From CAMCTV01 sp964420985 (GTDB lineage: Bacteria > Bacteroidota > Bacteroidia > Flavobacteriales_D > Sanyastnellaceae), in contig CAYQUT010000004.1 in assembly GCA_964420985.1 (NCBI GenBank), positions 62,001 to 126,000 of the forward strand: a DNA stretch of 64,000 nt, read 5' to 3'. Positions 25,654-33,338 of the stretch are shown here, in pieces. The notes under the pieces are model-generated. The model made no database searches. It was given only the letters and a program-made list of their open reading frames with translations, and was not told where the DNA came from. How positions within the stretch are numbered: position 1 is the first letter of the stretch; each line of letters opens with the position of its first letter. Both the position numbers and the translations under genes were made by a program.

Positions 25654-27083
25654 GGCTGTAATTGAATGGGTTGATTCAAATAAAAATTCAATATGTTGCG
25701 TTTAAAGACAAAATCAATTTTCGCCCTTACCAATTGCGCCTTGGCAATATCCAATCTATTCCTAGCGATACTCAATTCAGTTGCATTAATGAGTCCATTA
25801 TCATATCTGGTTTTCGACCATTGATAAGATTGCTCGTTGGATTGCATGCTGAGCTCATTTGCTTTGTAACTGGCAATAGCCGCTTCTGTGCTTGTGTATG
25901 CCGTCTCAATATCCATCTTTAGTTGCTGTTTGGCCAACTCCCAATTCAATTTAGCACTTTCCACTCCCAAACGTGAGCGCTGAATATTGGTGTGATTTTG
26001 AAAACCATTAAATATCGGCACCGTCAATGAAAGGAAAAATGATCGATTGACATTATCCCGCATCTGGGCATCAAAAGATTTAATCTTATAATCTTCAGAG
26101 GTGTAAACAGGTTGAGAATAGGACATGACCACATCTCCTGTCCCAACAACCGTTCCGATTGGAAAACTGAGATAATCCGGAGTGCCATTCACAACGCGGG
26201 CAGCACCAGAATAACCTGTCCCCATGGAATAAGAGGCCGATAAGCGAGGTGATAATCCGGACTTGGCCATTTTGAAAGAATATTGAGCAGAAGAAATGGA
26301 AGCTAAACTGGATTGAATACTGGGTTGATTGCCCAAGGCCGTTTCGATAATTAGTGACTTGGGAGGCAATTGTTCTGAAACACCCAATAAAGAGATATCA
26401 GGAAATACTGCTTCAAAAGCTGATGCATCTTTTTCCTCCAACCGCATCACTTGCATCAAGGTCATTTTTGCAATTTTCCTGTTGTTCTCTGCAACAACTT
26501 CATTGGCCAAATCTGATTTATGCTGAGCTTCCGTCTCGGAAAGTGTTCCTGCGTTGATGGTTCCTATCTCAAAAAGTTTCTTCAACCTGTTCAATTGCTC
26601 CAAAGAAGAAGAGGACGTATTTTGTGCAATTTTCAATAACTCACTGGTCAATATTACATTCAAAAAAGCATTGGCGGTTTGAAGGGCAATTTGATTTTTG
26701 ACATTCTCCGTATTCCATTGACTTGCTGCAGCATCCGATTTGGCTTTTTGATAATTGAACCAATTCTGACCTCCGGTAAACAAATCAATGGCACTAGAGA
26801 CACCAAAGCTGTTGCTTTGGATCCTTTCACTTGCAAAGCTATTGGTAAATGGATCGATTCTCTGCCCCCAGTTAAATCCATGGCTCGCTTGACCATTGAT
26901 ATTGGGCATCATAGCACCAACCGCAGTCCATTGACCATAGGCCGCGATTTGCTCATTGATCAGTGCCTGCTGCAGTTGAATATTATTGCCTATGGCTTGC
27001 TCTATACACTTCTCTAGCGTCCATTGTGACAATGCTGAAAAACGTACGGTAAAAAGAAAGGTGAAAAATAATACGATGCGCAT
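25650..27083 (-). CDS. TolC-family outer-membrane efflux protein
   Basis: I start it at ATG 27083 (477 residues) because this gives a good signal peptide (MRIVLFFTFLFTVRFSALSQ) and a -7-like element lies four bases upstream; an in-frame ATG at 27113 would add ten residues and overlap the element. The sequence begins WTLEKCIEQAIGNNIQLQQA and shows the two TolC structural repeats, with long helices and an AAIASYKANELS stretch in the second. It forms the outer-membrane duct for the adaptor encoded by the next gene (ATGA overlap). It heads a six-gene coupled operon. Confidence 0.92.
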   Translation of the reverse strand: MRIVLFFTFLFTVRFSALSQWTLEKCIEQAIGNNIQLQQALINEQIAAYGQWTAVGAMMPNINGQASHGFNWGQRIDPFTNSFASERIQSNSFGVSSAIDLFTGGQNWFNYQKAKSDAAASQWNTENVKNQIALQTANAFLNVILTSELLKIAQNTSSSSLEQLNRLKKLFEIGTINAGTLSETEAQHKSDLANEVVAENNRKIAKMTLMQVMRLEEKDASAFEAVFPDISLLGVSEQLPPKSLIIETALGNQPSIQSSLASISSAQYSFKMAKSGLSPRLSASYSMGTGYSGAARVVNGTPDYLSFPIGTVVGTGDVVMSYSQPVYTSEDYKIKSFDAQMRDNVNRSFFLSLTVPIFNGFQNHTNIQRSRLGVESAKLNWELAKQQLKMDIETAYTSTEAAIASYKANELSMQSNEQSYQWSKTRYDNGLINATELSIARNRLDIAKAQLVRAKIDFVFKRNILNFYLNQPIQLQP

Positions 27084-27087
27084 GGTG

Positions 27088-27095
27088 CTAAAGTA
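27088..27095 (-). promoter_or_regulatory. -7-like promoter element of the tolC-macA-tsaB operon
   Basis: Read on the minus strand, TACTTTAG (27095-27088) has one mismatch to TAnnTTTG and ends four bases before ATG 27083. The identical octamer at the same distance precedes the M28 peptidase gene at 8913. Confidence 0.45.
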
Positions 27096-27138
27096 CGATA
27101 GCCACTCCTTCAATACTTTAGATTATAGAATTTTAGGA

Positions 27139-27858
27139 TTAAAAACCAATGACCTCGATTTCCACTCTGCGATTAAACTCCAGCTCCTCCTCTGTTTGAG
27201 GGTTGGGAAATTTCACAGCCTCTCTACCTCTTCCCATCGTGCTCAATCGATGCTTGGACACACCATGGTTGACAAGATAATCTTGTATATTCTCTGCCCT
27301 TTTTTTGGCCAAGGCAATCAACTGTGAATCACTCAACTTGGTCTCTGCATTGGCGTTCACATGACCAATAATTCTGATGCGCACACTAGGGTGCATATTC
27401 ATGAATTCAAGTAAAGATTGTAAGGCATCGACAGAGGAAAAATAAATATTGGTATTGTCTCCTAAAAAAACAATTCCCTCCGCAATAAAGGTGGCTCCTT
27501 CAGAAAGTGCGGTCATGGTCACCTCCTTCTCGGAGGACTTGAAATCCATCGGAAACAAATGAAAAAAATAAGGAAGATAATTTTTAGCCAAAATAGCACC
27601 CTTCAACTCTCGGTAAGGGTAGGCATCTATCGACTTTCCATCCATGGAAATAACCTCCAATTCCCCAGTATCCAATCTACCCGAAATACGACCAACAGGA
27701 TTTAACACCATTTGATGATCATTGGATTGAATAGAAAAATAAAAGGGCTTCATCACCTCTTCCCCATCATAATCCGCACGCTCTTTGACAAACCTAGGCT
27801 GAGCAATCGTCATCATACAAGACAACAATGCAAGGGAAAAGATGAGTAGTTTTTTCAT
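27139..27858 (-). CDS. OmpA-family outer-membrane/peptidoglycan-binding protein
   Basis: The 239-residue protein has a signal peptide (residues 1-19) and a C-terminal OmpA-like peptidoglycan-binding domain (IRIIGHVNANAETKLSDSQL, then KKRAENIQDYLVNHGV, then NRRVEIEVIGF). The N-terminal half is a small beta domain of unknown type, not an eight-stranded barrel. It follows the small membrane protein gene of the oxidase block by two bases and is probably at the end of that transcript. A separate promoter drives the next gene, tolC. Confidence 0.9.
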   Translation of the reverse strand: MKKLLIFSLALLSCMMTIAQPRFVKERADYDGEEVMKPFYFSIQSNDHQMVLNPVGRISGRLDTGELEVISMDGKSIDAYPYRELKGAILAKNYLPYFFHLFPMDFKSSEKEVTMTALSEGATFIAEGIVFLGDNTNIYFSSVDALQSLLEFMNMHPSVRIRIIGHVNANAETKLSDSQLIALAKKRAENIQDYLVNHGVSKHRLSTMGRGREAVKFPNPQTEEELEFNRRVEIEVIGF

Positions 27859-27860
27859 TT

Positions 27861-28091
27861 TTAATCTTTAAAAAACGAGATGATTCTTTTTCTAAAAAAA
27901 ACCAATCCGCCAATGAGAAACAAAAGGTAAGGCAAAAACATAAGATACACAATACCTGTATTCAAACCTTCTGCAATTCCACCATTATCAGCGGAGGCTT
28001 GCTCAGCGGTTGCTCTGCACATTGCGCATTGAGCATTACTTAAAAATGATAACACGCAGAATAATACAATGGAGGCTATTTTCTTGCTCAT
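27861..28091 (-). CDS. Small membrane protein with CAMC motif, oxidase-locus accessory
   Basis: The real product is 76 residues from ATG 28091 (a longer in-frame reading from 28166 would run through the DUF420 gene and is not credible). It has a cleavable signal peptide ending SNAQ, then CAMCRATAEQASADNGG directly at the mature N terminus, and one C-terminal membrane helix followed by a basic tail. The CxxC at the extreme N terminus, outside the membrane, suggests metal or redox handling. It overlaps the DUF420 gene by four bases and lies downstream of SCO genes. I infer a role in cytochrome oxidase copper delivery; this is not established. Confidence 0.75.
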   Translation of the reverse strand: MSKKIASIVLFCVLSFLSNAQCAMCRATAEQASADNGGIAEGLNTGIVYLMFLPYLLFLIGGLVFFRKRIISFFKD

Positions 28092-28624
28092 TGGTAGTAA
28101 GGAGAAATCATTAAATACACTACAACACCTGTTACAGCAACATAAAACCAAATGGGCCAAGTCCACTTGGCCAAACGCTTGTGCTCTGCATATTCTCCAA
28201 TCAGAGCTCTGTAGGCACTGAATAAAATAAAAGGAAGAATAACAGCAGCCAAGATAATGTGGCTGATCAAAACGATATAGTAAAACACTTTAAAGTCGCC
28301 GGCATAAGCAGTTTCTCCCGAAAAAATATGATGTCCGATATAGGAAACCAAAAATCCAATGGACAACACCATTGCAGACATCATTAAACGTTTGTGTGTT
28401 TTATAGTTCCCTTCTTTCACCATCCATAATGCCAGAACAAGAATCACGGACACCGTGGCATTGATAACTGCGTTAATATCTGCAAACAAGTGCTTACTAA
28501 AGGGAAGTTCGACATCCAATTTGATGTATTTTAATGCAACAACAGCGACAAATACTATTGCAGAAACCAAGTAAATCAAAAACTTGGCTTTGGCGTCATT
28601 CTTTTTAAATGTAGGTTCTAGCAT
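28088..28624 (-). CDS. DUF420 family membrane protein
   Basis: The 178-residue polytopic protein has five hydrophobic helices and the DUF420 pattern, including conserved histidines in VSYIGHHIFSGE and YYIVLISHIILA and in AEHKRLAKWTWPIW. The family (related to CtaM) sits beside cytochrome c oxidase genes in many bacteria and is needed for oxidase function in some; it may help with heme insertion. It lies nine bases after the SCO gene and overlaps the small CAMC gene. Confidence 0.92.
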   Translation of the reverse strand: MLEPTFKKNDAKAKFLIYLVSAIVFVAVVALKYIKLDVELPFSKHLFADINAVINATVSVILVLALWMVKEGNYKTHKRLMMSAMVLSIGFLVSYIGHHIFSGETAYAGDFKVFYYIVLISHIILAAVILPFILFSAYRALIGEYAEHKRLAKWTWPIWFYVAVTGVVVYLMISPYYQ

Positions 28625-28633
28625 GAAACAAAT

Positions 28634-29254
28634 TTAATGTTCTTCGGCCATTAACAAGCTTAAATCTTTGATTAATTGATCCACTGCCTTGGTGGATGTA
28701 CCATCATAATATCCTCTGATGTGAAGGCTCTCGTCTATGAGTGTCAATTGGTCCGTATGGAAAAATCCACCATCCGCATCTACGGATGGAAATGCACTCA
28801 ACAAATAACCCTCTTGGGCCAATTGATAAACAGCGCTATCAGCATTGACAAAAGTCCATATTGCAAAATCGGCTCCATGGGTTTGTGCATATGCCTTGAG
28901 CACACTAGGTTCATCATACAAAGGATCAACAGTGTGAGAGACCAATGCTACTCTCTGCTCCCAACCATTTTTTTTTATTTCATCTTGCACCCTTGCCATT
29001 TGAGAGGTCATTATAGGACATATACTCTTACAACGGCTAAAAAAAAACTCAGCAACAAAGACCTTTCCTTTGACATTATCAAAAGAAAAAGATTGTCCAT
29101 CCTGATCCTTTAATCCATAAAATTTGGGAATGGTATAATGTACAGTATCACCATCTACAACATCATGAGTGCCCAGATACGGTAAAACCGTGACGTCCTG
29201 GCATGAGGAGAGGACAAATAAGACAGCACAAAAAAACCAATTACTCCGCGGCAT
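28634..29254 (-). CDS. SCO1/SenC-type copper chaperone lipoprotein
   Basis: From ATG 29254 (206 residues; the earlier in-frame TTG at 29275 is less likely) the product has a lipoprotein signal (LFVLSSC, Cys18) and a thioredoxin fold with the copper-binding CxxxC in FFFSRCKSICPIM (Cys75 and Cys79) and a downstream His in GGFFHTDQLTLID. This is the complete SCO copper site, used to mature the CuA centre of cytochrome c oxidase. It overlaps the degenerate SCO-like gene upstream by 14 bases, so the two are coupled. Confidence 0.93.
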   Translation of the reverse strand: MPRSNWFFCAVLFVLSSCQDVTVLPYLGTHDVVDGDTVHYTIPKFYGLKDQDGQSFSFDNVKGKVFVAEFFFSRCKSICPIMTSQMARVQDEIKKNGWEQRVALVSHTVDPLYDEPSVLKAYAQTHGADFAIWTFVNADSAVYQLAQEGYLLSAFPSVDADGGFFHTDQLTLIDESLHIRGYYDGTSTKAVDQLIKDLSLLMAEEH

Positions 29255-29906
29255 GTCTCTCCTGATAACGAGCAATATCCACCTCTTTTTTGAGAAGGGC
29301 TATGTCTTCAATAATACTTTGCATATGATACTCTGTATTGCCGTATAGTCCCCTAATGTGCCCCTTGGTATCTACCAATCTGAATCGAGCCTCTTTGGAT
29401 AAATCTTGAATAAAAAAACTCTCCTTTTCTATTTTGGAAACAACTGAATCATCCGCCATCAAAAACTTCCACTTCCCATCAAACTTATTGTATTTGGTCA
29501 ATCCAGTCAAATAGGCTTGAACCTCTTCCTGTTTCAAAGAATCCGGTTTACGTGATATCACCACCAACCCGATGTCTGGTTCATTGCGGTATTTAAAATT
29601 GACGTTGAGCAAGCGCTCCGTTATTTTTCCAATGTGCTCATCGGTCAAATCATAAAAACATGCCAACCATACCTTTCCTTCCAACTGCTTCAAGTGAAAG
29701 GGCTGAAAACGCTCATCCATTAACACGGCGTCCGATACACCATGCGACAATTGAGTGGTATCACCATCCAAATGCGCCGCATCGTAATAGGGAAGTGTAT
29801 TAAAGTGATGTTTTCCCATCACCCCAAAGAATAGCACCCAAATGAGTGGAAATAAAAAAAGTACACCAACGAGTAAGGTGTACTTTTTCCAATTAAATGA
29901 TTTCAT
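29241..29906 (-). CDS. SCO-like thioredoxin-fold protein without copper ligands
   Basis: The 221-residue protein has an N-terminal membrane anchor (residues 9-30) and a body that follows the order of the neighbouring SCO protein: FHLKQLEGKVWLACFYD, DIGLVVISRKPDS, then RFRLVDTKGHIRGLYG. At the position of the CxxxC it reads CFYDLTDEHIG, so the copper ligands are gone. It is encoded directly between subunit IV and the true SCO gene, overlapping the latter by 14 bases. I infer a partner or scaffold in copper delivery rather than a chaperone with its own metal. Confidence 0.75.
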   Translation of the reverse strand: MKSFNWKKYTLLVGVLFLFPLIWVLFFGVMGKHHFNTLPYYDAAHLDGDTTQLSHGVSDAVLMDERFQPFHLKQLEGKVWLACFYDLTDEHIGKITERLLNVNFKYRNEPDIGLVVISRKPDSLKQEEVQAYLTGLTKYNKFDGKWKFLMADDSVVSKIEKESFFIQDLSKEARFRLVDTKGHIRGLYGNTEYHMQSIIEDIALLKKEVDIARYQERHAAE

Positions 29907-29919
29907 GACTATTAAACCA

Positions 29920-30297
29920 CTATCTCCAAGTTGAGTTCAATTCCTGAACAGAAACTCCTTCATAAAGACCTATAAAAATCAAATAAAGGATGAACAAAGC
30001 ATAAGGCAATAGTATCACATATTTCAAGCTTTTCTTTTCATCGCCTAAGTGCATAAAAATCAATACAATGTAGGCTGCCTTGACAAGAGTTAAAACAATA
30101 AAGCCCAATTTGATGGTTTCCCAAGTAATGGTGCCATTGCGCTTGAAGAAAACACCCATGAAAACCTCGATGATGGTAATCACGGTCAACAAAACCGTTA
30201 CGTTGTACAATTTCTTGCGAATCGCTTTACCCTCCTCGTTGGTGTGGGTGTTATTAATCGCGTAGCTGTCGTTTACAATTAAATCGTCTCTTTCCAT
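29920..30297 (-). CDS. Cytochrome c oxidase subunit IV-family protein
   Basis: The 125-residue protein has a polar, acidic N-terminal segment and three hydrophobic helices (around residues 28-48, 60-83 and 92-112). LIFMHLGDEKKSLKYVI is characteristic of the prokaryotic COX4 family, a small non-catalytic subunit that stabilises the oxidase. It follows the large subunit III-type gene by ten bases. Confidence 0.88.
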   Translation of the reverse strand: MERDDLIVNDSYAINNTHTNEEGKAIRKKLYNVTVLLTVITIIEVFMGVFFKRNGTITWETIKLGFIVLTLVKAAYIVLIFMHLGDEKKSLKYVILLPYALFILYLIFIGLYEGVSVQELNSTWR

Positions 30298-30307
30298 AAT
30301 CTTATCA

Positions 30308-31348
30308 TTAAACTAAATAGAAGAATGTAAATACAAATACCCAAACCAAATCTACAAAGTGCCAGTACAAACCAATCTTTTCAATGGTTTCATAGTGACC
30401 TCTTCTTTCAAACTCTCCACCCAATGCCATCAACCAAACAATAATATTGATCACCACGCCAGAGAAAACGTGAAAACCATGGAACCCCGTTACAAAGAAG
30501 AAGAAATTGGCATATTGTTGTTGCACTGCATATTCATTTTTGTGCATGTTGGCGCCAAACACAACTGTCTCATTGGCTTTGGCTTCCCAGATCTTCTTAC
30601 AATCCTCGCCGGTAACTTTAACCTTACGGATGTCCTTGTTGTCTTTGTTTTCCAACACATACTTATTCAAAATCAAAGCTTCAGGATGGATTGGAGCCGC
30701 GTCAGCATTGGCTTCTGCTGGAGCTTCCGCACCATGAGCTGCATGCGCATCATGACCATGACCCTCAGCCGCTGGGGCAGCATGACCACCCTCTAAAGCA
30801 TGTTCGTAAGCGTGACCAAATTCAGATTCCATGTGAACCCAACTACCTGCATTCAATGTCATTTGAACCTTTTCACCATTCTCCATTTCACCCGTTACAG
30901 TAAGCGACTTGTTCACTTGAAAACCACCACCTGAACCATGAATAAAGTGAGACCATTCCCATGCTTGTGAACCCAAGAAAAAGAAACCACCAATAATGGT
31001 ATATCCCAACCACTTAATCACACCCGCTTTATCTCTTCTGTGACCAGCCTCTACAGCCAAAACCATCGTTACTGAGGAGATAATCAAAATGAAAGTCATC
31101 AACGCGACGTACATCAACGGATAAGATCCGTGAAGCATCGGAAGGGCTTCAAATACTTGTTCACCTACGGGCCAGGGATCAGAACTTCCGTGACGGATAA
31201 CTCCGTAAGCAGTTAAAAGTCCTCCAAATGTCAATGCGTCTGATACCAAGAAGTACCACATCATCATCTTACCGTAAGAAACACCAAATGGTGAGGCATT
31301 ACCACCCCACAACTCGTCTTTTGTTAAATTTTGTGTATGTCCAGCCAT
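30308..31348 (-). CDS. Cytochrome c oxidase subunit III-type protein with long histidine-rich insert
   Basis: The 346-residue protein is a subunit III homologue: MMMWYFLVSDALTFGG, GSQAWEWSHFIHG, FFFFVTGFHGFHVFSG and GLYWHFVDLVWVFVF are its conserved helices. Between the WEWSHFI helix and the FFFFVTG helix is an insert spanning about residues 136-276, far longer than a normal loop. Residues 179-221 of it are rich in His and Ala (for example GHGHDAHAAHG). A histidine cluster facing the periplasm could bind copper or other metals. The gene starts downstream of a terminator that ends the ctaB-subunit III unit. Confidence 0.92.
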   Translation of the reverse strand: MAGHTQNLTKDELWGGNASPFGVSYGKMMMWYFLVSDALTFGGLLTAYGVIRHGSSDPWPVGEQVFEALPMLHGSYPLMYVALMTFILIISSVTMVLAVEAGHRRDKAGVIKWLGYTIIGGFFFLGSQAWEWSHFIHGSGGGFQVNKSLTVTGEMENGEKVQMTLNAGSWVHMESEFGHAYEHALEGGHAAPAAEGHGHDAHAAHGAEAPAEANADAAPIHPEALILNKYVLENKDNKDIRKVKVTGEDCKKIWEAKANETVVFGANMHKNEYAVQQQYANFFFFVTGFHGFHVFSGVVINIIVWLMALGGEFERRGHYETIEKIGLYWHFVDLVWVFVFTFFYLV

Positions 31349-31388
31349 TGTTTATGGTTTTCGGTTGCAATGTTAAGCATAAATCCAT

Positions 31389-31427
31389 AAAAAAAGAAAA
31401 CCCTTGACGAAATTAATCAAGGGTTTT
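31389..31427 (-). terminator. Intrinsic terminator between two subunit III genes
   Basis: On the minus strand AACCCTTGA (31425-31417) pairs with TCAAGGGTT (31407-31399) around a nine-base loop, followed by a T-rich run (TTCTTTTTTT). It lies about 26 bases after the stop of the upstream oxidase gene and about 40 bases before the start of the next. Transcription of the oxidase block may therefore be partly uncoupled here. Confidence 0.75.
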
Positions 31428-31452
31428 TCCACGGAATATGATCAATAAAATG

Positions 31453-32235
31453 TTAGTAGATGAAAAACAAAAAGGCAAACAAATAAATCCAAAGAATTCC
31501 CATGAAATGCCAATACATTCCGTTGGCATGAAGGGACATATAATTCTCTTGACTTAAAGCACCTATTCTCAATCGGTTAAGATTAACTCCTAAATAGATC
31601 AATCCAAAAAACAAATGAATCAAATGCACATAAACCAAGACACTAATCAAAGCACCCGAGGCATTGAAAGTAGACATCACTTCTGTTGTTTTGGGTTGCG
31701 TATGATTAACATCAGATTCCGCATAGAACTGTCCATTCCAAAGAACCAATGGCGCATTTCTATATTCAATCCAATAATCTACACCATACTCTCCGGTGAA
31801 TTTACCCAATGGATTCCATTTGTAGGATTTCAATCCTTGCTCATTTTGAGTAATGGTATAACCCATTCCTTTGTCCTTCAACCCGGCCCATCCGCTCATT
31901 TGAGTAGCCGTGAAAATCAACCCTAAAATAAGAGTAGCAGCTACCCCTAGCATGGCATTTTTCACACGGCCTGCCTTCAATGATTGTATGGCCCAGTACA
32001 TGGTGGCACTTGAGGCTAATACTGAAAATATACTCATCCAAAATGCAGTAGGAACTGTTACGTGCATCCACATCAATTTGCCTTTTAAGACAATCAAGGC
32101 ACTGGTAACACCACCAAACAACATAACGACAGCGAAGATGATGAACCACATCATCATTTTTTTTGTTCTCAACTTTACCTCGGGAGTAACGGAGTCAAAA
32201 ACATCCATTTCTTTGTTCTTTACAATGTCTTCCAT
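31453..32235 (-). CDS. Heme-copper oxidase subunit III-family protein
   Basis: The 260-residue protein is a second, diverged subunit III homologue with an acidic N-terminal extension and five hydrophobic helices. Conserved pieces are RTKKMMMWFIIFAVVMLFGG, YVHLIHLFFGLIYLG and GMYWHFMGILWIYLFAFLFF. A loop of about 60 residues between helices 4 and 5 (YTITQNEQG through SDVNHTQPKTTE) is unusual. It is 11 bases downstream of ctaB. Two subunit III-type genes in a row are, as I recall, common in Bacteroidota oxidase loci. Confidence 0.9.
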   Translation of the reverse strand: MEDIVKNKEMDVFDSVTPEVKLRTKKMMMWFIIFAVVMLFGGVTSALIVLKGKLMWMHVTVPTAFWMSIFSVLASSATMYWAIQSLKAGRVKNAMLGVAATLILGLIFTATQMSGWAGLKDKGMGYTITQNEQGLKSYKWNPLGKFTGEYGVDYWIEYRNAPLVLWNGQFYAESDVNHTQPKTTEVMSTFNASGALISVLVYVHLIHLFFGLIYLGVNLNRLRIGALSQENYMSLHANGMYWHFMGILWIYLFAFLFFIY

Positions 32236-32246
32236 ATGTCAATTTT

Positions 32247-33137
32247 TTATATTCGATTAAATACGTCGGCAAGTTGCACCACAGGGAGATAAACAAAAGA
32301 AGAAAACATCAAAGATTTTGCATCTTTTATTTCACAACTCCTAAAAAGTTTAAATGCATAATAGGCCATCATCAATCCCATCAGGACAGAAACAATGGCT
32401 GCAATCCCACCAACCATTGGTTGCTGAATGGGCAATGCCCATGGCAAAAGAGATACAGGGATACAAAACAGCGTATACACCAAAATTTGGAAGGCGCTTC
32501 GTTTGCTCCTACCCTCCTCAAAGGGTAGTAATTTGTATCCAGCCCGGGCGTAGTCATCTTGAAGCACCCATGCTATTGCCCAAAAATGAGGAAATTGCCA
32601 CATGAATTGAACGGCGAAGAGCATTCCTGCTTCTAGTCCAAAATTTCCTGTTGCTGCAACATATCCAATCATCGGGGGCAAGGCTCCAGGAATAGCCCCT
32701 ACAAAAACGGCAATACTTGAAATCCGCTTTAAAGGTGTATAAACAAACACATACAATATAAAAGCGGACAATCCCAAAACACCTGATGCCAAATTTAGCC
32801 CTCCCCACAAAAGACCAACACCTATGACCGCGGCACAAATAGAGAGAATGGTCGCCAATTTTAAAGTCATCCTATCCTGCGGTAAGGGACGATTCATGGT
32901 TCTGTGCATCAATTTGTCCAATTCAATTTCCCAAACTTGATTCATCCCATTGGAGCCTGCCGTAAGCAATACGCCCCCAAAAATCAAATAAATCAATTCT
33001 CTTAAATTCCAAACTTCCACTCCCATTCCATATCCCGCAATTGCAGACACAATAACCAATGAGGACAATCTTAGTTTGAAAAGGGTAGCAATATCACGAC
33101 CCAACGAATGTTTTTGTTCAATTTGTAACTCACTCAT
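32247..33137 (-). CDS. ctaB: Protoheme IX farnesyltransferase (heme O synthase)
   Basis: From ATG 33137 (296 residues; an in-frame GTG at 33146 overlaps the promoter) this is a polytopic UbiA-family prenyltransferase. It has the heme O synthase motifs NGMNQVWEIELDKLMHRTMN (first Asp-rich site) and VGAIPGALPPMIGYVA, plus FPHFWAIAWVLQDDYARAG. It attaches a farnesyl chain to heme B, giving heme O for the oxidase encoded nearby. It leads the oxidase assembly block on this strand. Confidence 0.96.
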   Translation of the reverse strand: MSELQIEQKHSLGRDIATLFKLRLSSLVIVSAIAGYGMGVEVWNLRELIYLIFGGVLLTAGSNGMNQVWEIELDKLMHRTMNRPLPQDRMTLKLATILSICAAVIGVGLLWGGLNLASGVLGLSAFILYVFVYTPLKRISSIAVFVGAIPGALPPMIGYVAATGNFGLEAGMLFAVQFMWQFPHFWAIAWVLQDDYARAGYKLLPFEEGRSKRSAFQILVYTLFCIPVSLLPWALPIQQPMVGGIAAIVSVLMGLMMAYYAFKLFRSCEIKDAKSLMFSSFVYLPVVQLADVFNRI

Positions 33138-33145
33138 GCAGGGCA

Positions 33146-33153
33146 CAAAAGTA
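33146..33153 (-). promoter_or_regulatory. -7 promoter element of ctaB and the oxidase block
   Basis: On the minus strand TACTTTTG (33153-33146) is a perfect TAnnTTTG match ending eight bases before ATG 33137. Confidence 0.5.
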
Positions 33154-33176
33154 CTGTCAATTAGAGCTCATTGTAT

Positions 33177-33338
33177 TTACTTATCACCCTTTTGATCATC
33201 ATTTTTTGAAGACCTTCTGCACCGCTCGCTGCAGTACTTGACTTGCTCCCAGTCTCTCTCCCACTTTTTCCGCCATGAGAAAGGTTTCTTACAAACCTCA
33301 CAGTCTTTTTGGGGTAGATGCAATTTCTTATGCGCCAT
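33177..33338 (-). CDS. DUF2256 small zinc-ribbon-like protein
   Basis: From ATG 33338 the product is 53 residues and matches DUF2256 along its length: MAHKKLHLPQKDCEVCKKPF, then SWRKKWERDWEQVKYCSERC. The CxxC and CSERC pairs form a probable treble-clef or zinc ribbon, suggesting nucleic-acid binding. The function of DUF2256 is unknown. The gene overlaps the 3' end of the RNA methyltransferase gene by 11 bases and so is probably coupled to it. Longer readings from upstream starts in this frame are not supported. Confidence 0.9.
   Translation of the reverse strand: MAHKKLHLPQKDCEVCKKPFSWRKKWERDWEQVKYCSERCRRSSKNDDQKGDK

Noticed and set aside
27861..28166. A 101-residue reading of the small CAMC gene
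   Set aside because: The first 25 residues are DUF420 sequence in another frame; the ATG at 28091 gives a clean signal peptide and an ATGA coupling.
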